Assembly (NCBI GenBank): GCA_004431415.1 | Contig: QPMI01000435.1 | Location: forward strand, 124,001-188,000 | DNA length: 64,000 bases | Origin: Cyanophora paradoxa | Taxonomy: Eukaryota > Glaucocystophyceae > Cyanophorales > Cyanophoraceae | Reading direction: 5' to 3' | Part shown: positions 58,501-64,000 of the stretch, in pieces | Numbering within the stretch: position 1 is the first letter of the stretch | Layout of the letters: each line of letters starts with the position of its first letter | Translations under genes and position numbers: made by a program | Notes under the pieces: model-generated | Database searches by the model: none | Seen by the model: the letters and a program-made list of their open reading frames with translations, nothing else | What the model was told of the DNA's origin: nothing

Positions 58501-59247
58501 CTCGAAGGGGAAGCAGTCCGGGCAGCACGGCTGCCCCGCGTCGTTCTTCCGCCGGCAGTCCCGCTTCAGCACGAGCCGCGACTTGACGGGCACCACGGCG
58601 AAGGCTTTCTGCAGCCACTGCACCGCTGCGGTCGCGTCCGCGCGTCGGCGCTTCCGCACGCGCGGCGGGGCGGCGAGGGCGGGGGCGGCGGGCGCGAGGC
58701 GGGACGCACCGGTGGGCAGGAGTGCGCGGGTCAGGAAGGACCGCTGCTCCTCGCTCATCGACACCTGGCCCTGCGGTGCGCGGAGCGTCGGCGGCGGGCG
58801 GCGCTCGGCGGGCGCGGCGGCCGCACGGTGTCCACGTGGATGCGAATCCCGTCGTATCCCGGCGGGTACGACTCGACCACGCCGCCGGCGTCGGCCAGGC
58901 GGCGCCGGGGCAGGCCGGCTCCTGCAGCTGTGGTCAAAGCGGCGGCTCTGAGCGCGCCGGTCGGGGCGCCGGCAAGCAGAGCGAACCTGTTTCTAGCGGG
59001 TGGTTCTCGTACTCTTGGTGCGCGGTCAGAGAGTGGTGCGGGTCGAAGCCCAGGTCGACTGCCGACGTAATTTGATGTCAACCGACGACGGCCTCGGAGG
59101 CGGCGGGAAGAACGAGCGACGCGCACTCTTACGCTGCATCAAGTCCTCATGGATGCACTTGTGGTGCCCGCCGCGCGCGGTGCAAAGCTGGCTGCCTAGG
59201 AGGACGGCGAGCAGGACCGCGGCAAAGAGCCTGCATGATTCCCGCAT
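55594..59247 (-). CDS. leishmanolysin-like (M8) zinc metallopeptidase, membrane-anchored
   Basis: Start ATG 59245-59247 with a signal peptide, MRESCRLFAAVLLAVLLGSQ, then HHKCIHEDLMQ as in leishmanolysins. Later exons: YPPGYDGIRIHVDTVR, AVQWLQKAFAVVPVKSRLVL, the Cys-rich CCPDCFPFEPTTMCGQAIVP, GYVNIGPNMLS, and the zinc site TIHEILHAMGFTSKSFKRF (HExxH). The distal His is in TAGSHWEKRVFLEEIMTG, the usual M8 arrangement. Downstream are ALFEDSGWYWVNYT, Cys-rich segments (GEVYCPSCRCFE; HTGCFGYSCEGGQLRVK) and an EGF-like module CPERCSGRGNCVKGQCVCPP. A membrane segment ITVALAASAAVATLAAAVIL (near 56290-56230) and a long Gly/Ala/Pro-rich tail follow. Predicted surface-exposed or lumenal peptidase. GC or GT donors and short C-rich introns occur throughout. 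Confidence 0.85.
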
Positions 59248-59378
59248 CACCAGCCCAGCTGTGATAAGTTGCCGCAGCGTTTCGGAGAGAGCGCTGCAGC
59301 ACACGAGTCTGGGTTTGGCCTGTACCCCTCGCCCCCATCAACCTCACGCTGGACCAGGCCGCGCAGCCGCTCCGCAAG

Positions 59379-62300
59379 ATGGCTTCGGCAGCAGCGCGCC
59401 GCGTGGATGCGATAGCCCGCCAGATCGCCGGCGTGCGGTCGGAGGAGCAGCAGCGGCCCGCCGGCGCCGAAGCGGGCTTCCCGGTCGAAAAGATGAGAAC
59501 GCTGCTTGATGCTCACAACCACGACACCCGCCGGCGGGTGTACACGCTCCTCGGTGCGCCGGATGGCCGACAACCGCTCGCTGCGCTTACCGGCGCGCCG
59601 CAGCGAGCGATCCGCTCTTCGCGTACAACTATGACATGAAGTACGTGAGCTCGCCGCGCGAGGGCCCGTCGTGCCTGCGCCGCGGCACGCGCGGGTCCCT
59701 TGACGCCATCCGCCACTCGTCAGGCTGAGCGAGGTCCGGGAGATCAACTGGCAGCGGGCCCAGCGGCTCGTGCGCGCCGGCTTCTTCAAGGGCCACCTCA
59801 CCAGCGGGGGGCGGGACGTGCAGTGCGCCCGGGATCCCCGCGAGCGGCCGTGCGGCGCGGGCGACGCGCGCGCAGGATCAACCTGGAGCACATGGCGACC
59901 ATGGAGTGCCTCGCCGCGTACGACCACCAGCTGCAGGCGCGCCGCCGCGCCGCGCCGCGCCGGCTTCTCCGGCGCGGGGCCGACCGGGGCGGCGTGCGCA
60001 GGTTCTGTGCGGCGTCCACCTGGGCCTCTTCGGCGTCTCGGTGATGAAGCTCGGCACGGAGAAGCACCGCCACCTCCTCCAGACCGTTGAGGGCGCGCGC
60101 GGGAGCCGCCGCTGAGGTCGCCGCGCGCTCACGCCGCGCCCCGCGCAGACTTCCAGACGATCGGCTGCTTCGGGCTGACGGAGCTGGGCCACGGCTCGAA
60201 CGTGCGCGGCATCGAGACCGAGGCGACGTACGACAAGGCCACCGGCGAGGTCCGAGCCCGCGCCCTCCGCCCCCCCGCCGCCCACCCGGGCCCTTCCGAC
60301 CGGCGCCGGCGCGCAGTTCGTCATCAACAGCCCTACGGAGACCTCCCAGAAGTACTGGATCGGCGCCGCCGGTGCGCGCGCCCTCCGGCCCCTCCGGTAC
60401 GGCCGCGCCGCCCGACGAGCCGGCCGCCGGCGGCGGCGGCGCGCGCAGCGATGCGGGCGCACTTCTCGGTGGTCTTCGCGAACCTCGCGATCGGGGGCGA
60501 AAACAAGGGCGTCCACGCCTTCGTCGTCCGCATCCGGTCCGCCGCGGGCCCCGCCGCCGCCCCCGCCCCCGCCGCCTCCGAAGCCGACGCGGCGGGTGCG
60601 CCAGCAACGCGGACGGGACGGTGTGCCCCGGCATCCGCATCGCCGACTGCGGGCACAAGATGGGCCTCAATGGCGCGCCCCGCGCGGCGCGGCGCGGCGC
60701 GGCGGGGCGTGCCCCCTGAGGCGGGGCGGGGCGCAGGGGTGGACAACGGGCGCATCTGGCTGGACCACGTCCGCGTGCCCCGCGACGCCCTCCTCGACCG
60801 CATCGCCCAGGTCCCTCCGTCCCCGCCTCGTCCGCTGCTGCTGCTGCTGCTTCTTCTTCGTCTTTGACGCCCTCGGCTTCAGGTGACGGAGGCCGGGGAG
60901 TACCGCAGCCCGCTCCCCTCGGCCGAGGCCCGCTTCGCCGCCCTCATGCGTGCGCCCGCCCGCCCCGCCCCGCCCCGCGACGGCCGACGGGGCGGGGGCG
61001 CAGTGCCGCTGACGGGCGGGCGCGTCGGCATCGCGATGAACTCTGTGAACGTCGCCAAGGTCCCGGGCACCCGCTCCTAGCCCCGCGCCCGGGTCGCTGA
61101 GGGCGGCGGCGGCAGATCGCGCTGGCGACGGCCGTCCGCTACTCGCTCACGCGGCGCGCCTTCGGGCCCCCGGGCCAGCCCGAGGTCACCCTCATGGAGT
61201 ACCAGAGCCACCAGGCCCGCCCGCCTTCTCGTAGCCCGCCCGCCCGCCTGCCTACGCTGACGCGGCTTCCCGGCAGGCGCGGCTGATGCCGCTGGTGGCT
61301 GCAACGTACGCCCTCAACTTCGCCTGCGTCGACCTCAAGGCGCGCCACCCCGGACCCCGTCCCCGCCCCGCCCTGCTCACGGGCGGGCAGATGAAGCACG
61401 CGCGGGGGGCGGCGGACACGGTCAAGGAGGTCCACGTCGTCTCCTCCGGCCTCAAGGCGCGCCCCTTCGCCGCCCGCGCCCGCGCACGCCCCCGCGCCGG
61501 AATCGACGCGGGGCGGGGCGGGGCGCAGGCGCTGGCGACGTGGCACATGTCGCGGGCCATCCAGGAGTGCCGCGAGGCCTGCGGCGGCCAGGGCGCGCCT
61601 TCCCTGCTCTTCCCCCCGAGGACCCGGCTGAGCCGCGCTGACGGAGGGGCGGCAGGCTACAAGTCGGACAACCGGTTCGGGGCGCTGCGGGCCGACCACG
61701 ACGTGGCCCTCACCTTCGAGGCGAGCGCCGGCCCCGACCCCCCCGCCCTGGACGCCCGCGGGCCTGACGGGGCGGGGCGGGGCGGGCGGGGCGGCAGGGT
61801 GACAACACGGTGCTGCTGCAGCAGGTCGCGAAGGCGCTGCTGGCGGAGCTGAAGAGCTCGCGGGGGGCCCTGGAGGAGGCGGGCCGCCGCGTGCGGGGCC
61901 GCCTCGCCGCCAAGCCCAACGTCCGCTGCCCCGAGTGGCAGCGCGCCGTCTTCGAGGCCCGCCCCGCGCCCCCGTGCCCCCGGCCCCGCCCGCCCCTCTC
62001 CGACCCGCCTCCGGCGCAGGCGCGGCGGCTGGACCTGCTGATGAACCTCGGCCTCAAGTACCAGCAGGCCCTCGAGGCCTCCAAGGGCCCGCCCCGCCCG
62101 CCCCCCGCCCGCCCGCCCCCGCCCCGCACGCTGGGATCGAGGGCGGCGGGGCGGGGCGGGCGGCAGGGGAGTTCTGGGCGTGGAACAAGTGCCTGGACGT
62201 GGCGGGGGCCCTGGGGCGCGCCCACACCGAGCTCGTCGTCCTCCAGGCGAGCTCGCGGGCGGACCGCCGGCCCCGCCCGCCCCCGTCTGACCCGTCTCTC

Positions 62301-62429
62301 TCGCCCGCGCGCAGCGGTTCGACGAGGCGCTGGCGGCGGGGGGGCTGGACGGCGCCCTGCGCGCCCCGCTCGCCCTCGCCCGCTCCCTCTACGCCCTCAC
62401 CCGCATCGACGGTGCCCTCCCCTCCCCGC

Positions 62430-62467
<38 letters not shown>

Positions 62468-62887
62468 TCGCCTCGACGTCGAGGCGTGCGGCGCAGAGGA
62501 GGCGACGTTCCTGCGGCACCAGTACGTGGACCGGAAGACGGCGGAGGAGGTGCACGCCGCGCAGCTCGCCCTCTGCGCCGACGCCGCCGCCGTCCGTCTT
62601 CCCCGGCCCCCCTGCCCCCGCGCCCCCGGCTCTGTTTGTCGCGCCCCGCCCGACGCGGCCGGGGCGGCAGATCGCGCGCCCGCTGGTCGACGCGTTCGGC
62701 ATCCCCGACTTCATGCTCGGTGCCGGCCGCCGCCCGCCGCCCGCCCGCCCGCCCCGCCATTGGGCGCGGCCGACGCGGCGGGGGGCCGGCGCGCGCAGGG
62801 GCGATCGCGCACGACTGGGTGGCCCACAACAGCTGGGACGCCGTCCCCCCGCACCTCCGCCAGGAGGGGCCCCGCCCCGCCCGCTGA
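59379..62887 (+). CDS. acyl-CoA oxidase
   Basis: Exons: [79 protein letters not shown], and [20 protein letters not shown] (flavin/substrate region). Then [86 protein letters not shown], and [20 protein letters not shown] with the catalytic-region Glu. C-terminal exons ([55 protein letters not shown]) match the ACOX C-terminal domain. It catalyses the first, oxygen-dependent step of peroxisomal beta-oxidation, producing H2O2. It ends RPAR with no SKL-type signal, and no clear N-terminal PTS2 was seen. Several GC-AG introns occur, e.g. before ALATWHMSR and inside GGQ-GYKSD. Confidence 0.87.
62425..62466 (+). repeat. poly-C tract (about 38 C) in an intron
   Basis: A long uninterrupted C run lies within the acyl-CoA oxidase intron between ALTRID and ACGAEEATF. 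It sits where a polypyrimidine tract is expected. Its exact length is probably unreliable. Confidence 0.9.
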
Positions 62888-63444
62888 GCCCCGCCCCGCC
62901 GTCGCGACCCGGACCTACTGAGCGTAGGCATGTACCCCCGCGCACATGTACATGCTGCTGCTTCCCCTGCAGTCGCGTTGTGTGGAGCACAGTCCAAAAA
63001 GCGCTGCAGCGCTAGCGGGTGAGGATCGGGGCCGATCGCGATCGTGCACATGTCATGATGATGTTCGGCAAGCACTTCCAAATTAATGCAAGCACGCGTC
63101 AAATCGACGGTAGTCAATACAGGAACGATAACTAGGCACACTTGTACTAGCTCGAAAAGCGAAAGCCTATGCCGCCCTAAACATGAATTCCCTCTTCAGA
63201 AAAAAAACTCGGTTGAAGCTAAGATTGAATTGAATAAAGCTTACGCAAACCATGCACCTTTCAGATTTATCGCGAAGAGACTACACTAATGCGAGACCTG
63301 TGGGCTAAACTCGGGAGCCCTTGCCAAGTTGATCTCAAGGCCGTCGCCTTTATTGACATTGGTTGCAGACAGGACCGGAACTGAAATCTATCTTTTAACG
63401 CGCCTAGGGCCTGCAACCGCACGTGCTGCGGCTCCGACGGCCGC
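62888..63444. other. convergent intergenic region
   Basis: Between the stop codons of the acyl-CoA oxidase and the minus-strand membrane protein. Mostly AT-richer (63060-63380); no exon recognised. Confidence 0.45.
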
Positions 63445-64000
63445 CTACAGGTCGACGAAGCCGACGCGGTTGGGGTTGGGGGCCGCGTTGACGGTCCGGC
63501 GGCCGTACTTGCAGTAGAGGCAGAGGCCGATGGCGAGGGCGGTGCCGAAGCCGGCCGCCAGGCCGAGGCTCACACCGAGGATGGCCCCCAGGTTGCCCTC
63601 CCCCGAGTTGGACGACGAGGAAGTGGACGAGGCGCCCGTGCTGGCGCCGGAGCTGCTCGAGCCGGCGCCGGTGCTGGCGCTCGTCGTCTGCCACTGGAAG
63701 GCCTGCGGTGCGAGAGCCGTTGAGACAGAGAACGGCCAGGCAGAGAATATAACTCTTTAAGGTCGGAACGGGTCGGACCTCAGCGATGGTGACGGGCGTG
63801 AAGGCGTTCGTGGGGCTCGAGATGGTGAGGTCGTAGTTCTTGCCCGCCGTGAGCTGCAGCAGCTTGCGGGCCGCGCAGGTGGCGCTCGCCGGGGCCGGCG
63901 CCACGAAGGTGATGAGCGTGGCAGACACGATCTTGGCGTCGGTGCCCTTGGCCGTGCACTTGCCGTCCGTGATCGTGATGTCGATGACGCCGGCCTTGCC
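63445..64000 (-). CDS. C-terminal part of a single-pass surface protein (cut by window end)
   Basis: The upstream exon (about 63790-64000) reads DITITDGKCTAKGTDAKIVS, then CAARKLLQLTAGKNYDLTIS and TNAFTPVTIAEV, resembling an extracellular beta-rich domain. The next exon begins AFQWQTTSASTGAGSSSSG, a Ser/Thr-rich stalk likely to be glycosylated. It is followed by membrane segment GAILGVSLGLAAGFGTALAI and a short basic tail, CKYGRRTVNAAPNPNRVGF, ending VDL at the stop 63445-63447. Type I topology is inferred. No family name can be given from this fragment. Confidence 0.6.

Noticed and set aside
1..64000. CRISPR arrays, bacterial operons or ribosome binding sites
   Set aside because: Repeats lack regular short repeat-spacer structure, and all genes are intron-split eukaryotic families.
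1..64000. tRNA or rRNA genes
   Set aside because: No cloverleaf or conserved rRNA segment was recognised by eye; a covariance-model search would be needed to exclude them.

Overview
This 64 kb window is nuclear DNA of a unicellular eukaryote. It is very GC-rich and gene-dense. Nearly every gene is split by short introns, mostly about 50-100 bp, so no long ORF equals a gene and the models here were joined by eye from exon fragments. Many introns begin with GC rather than GT. High GC, frequent GC-AG introns and these gene families fit a haptophyte- or pelagophyte-like alga, but nothing here fixes the taxon (low-confidence inference).

Layout. 1-2425 (-): an edge-truncated Pro/Ala/Ser/Thr-rich protein with a 318-bp tandem repeat and two membrane segments. 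2876-5874 (-): Skp1-type protein with a long N-terminal extension. 6375-7616 (+): homeodomain-like protein. 8584-11143 (+): M14 zinc carboxypeptidase of the cytosolic carboxypeptidase type. 11325-17241 (+): hybrid histidine kinase with about three GAF domains and a receiver. 16619-22240: five direct repeats of about 1.09 kb that re-copy the kinase's receiver exons and 3' flank. 22240-24740: non-coding block with extreme-GC palindromic sequence and inverted repeats. 24741-32148 (+): two-pass receptor fusing HAMP, PAS, adenylate cyclase and cyclic-nucleotide phosphodiesterase. 32149-34475: AT-richer, mostly non-coding. 34476-41423 (-): F-box/LRR/ankyrin protein. 41789-44002 (+): F-box/LRR protein. 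44156-46101 (-): N-terminal UBX-like protein. 46427-48405 (+): F-box/ankyrin protein. 48676-50062 (-): dienelactone hydrolase-like protein lacking catalytic residues. 50353-55280 (+): RCC1-HECT ubiquitin ligase. 55594-59247 (-): leishmanolysin-type metallopeptidase with EGF-like module and membrane anchor. 59379-62887 (+): acyl-CoA oxidase. 63445-64000 (-): end of a single-pass surface protein, cut by the window edge.

Themes. Ubiquitin-system genes are over-represented (Skp1, three F-box genes, HECT ligase, UBX protein). Signalling genes form a second block (hybrid kinase, cyclase-phosphodiesterase). Neighbouring genes often alternate strand with spacers of about 0.1-0.5 kb. One-base differences in homopolymers between repeat copies mean part of the sequence, especially the first 100 bases and the receiver array, may contain assembly errors.
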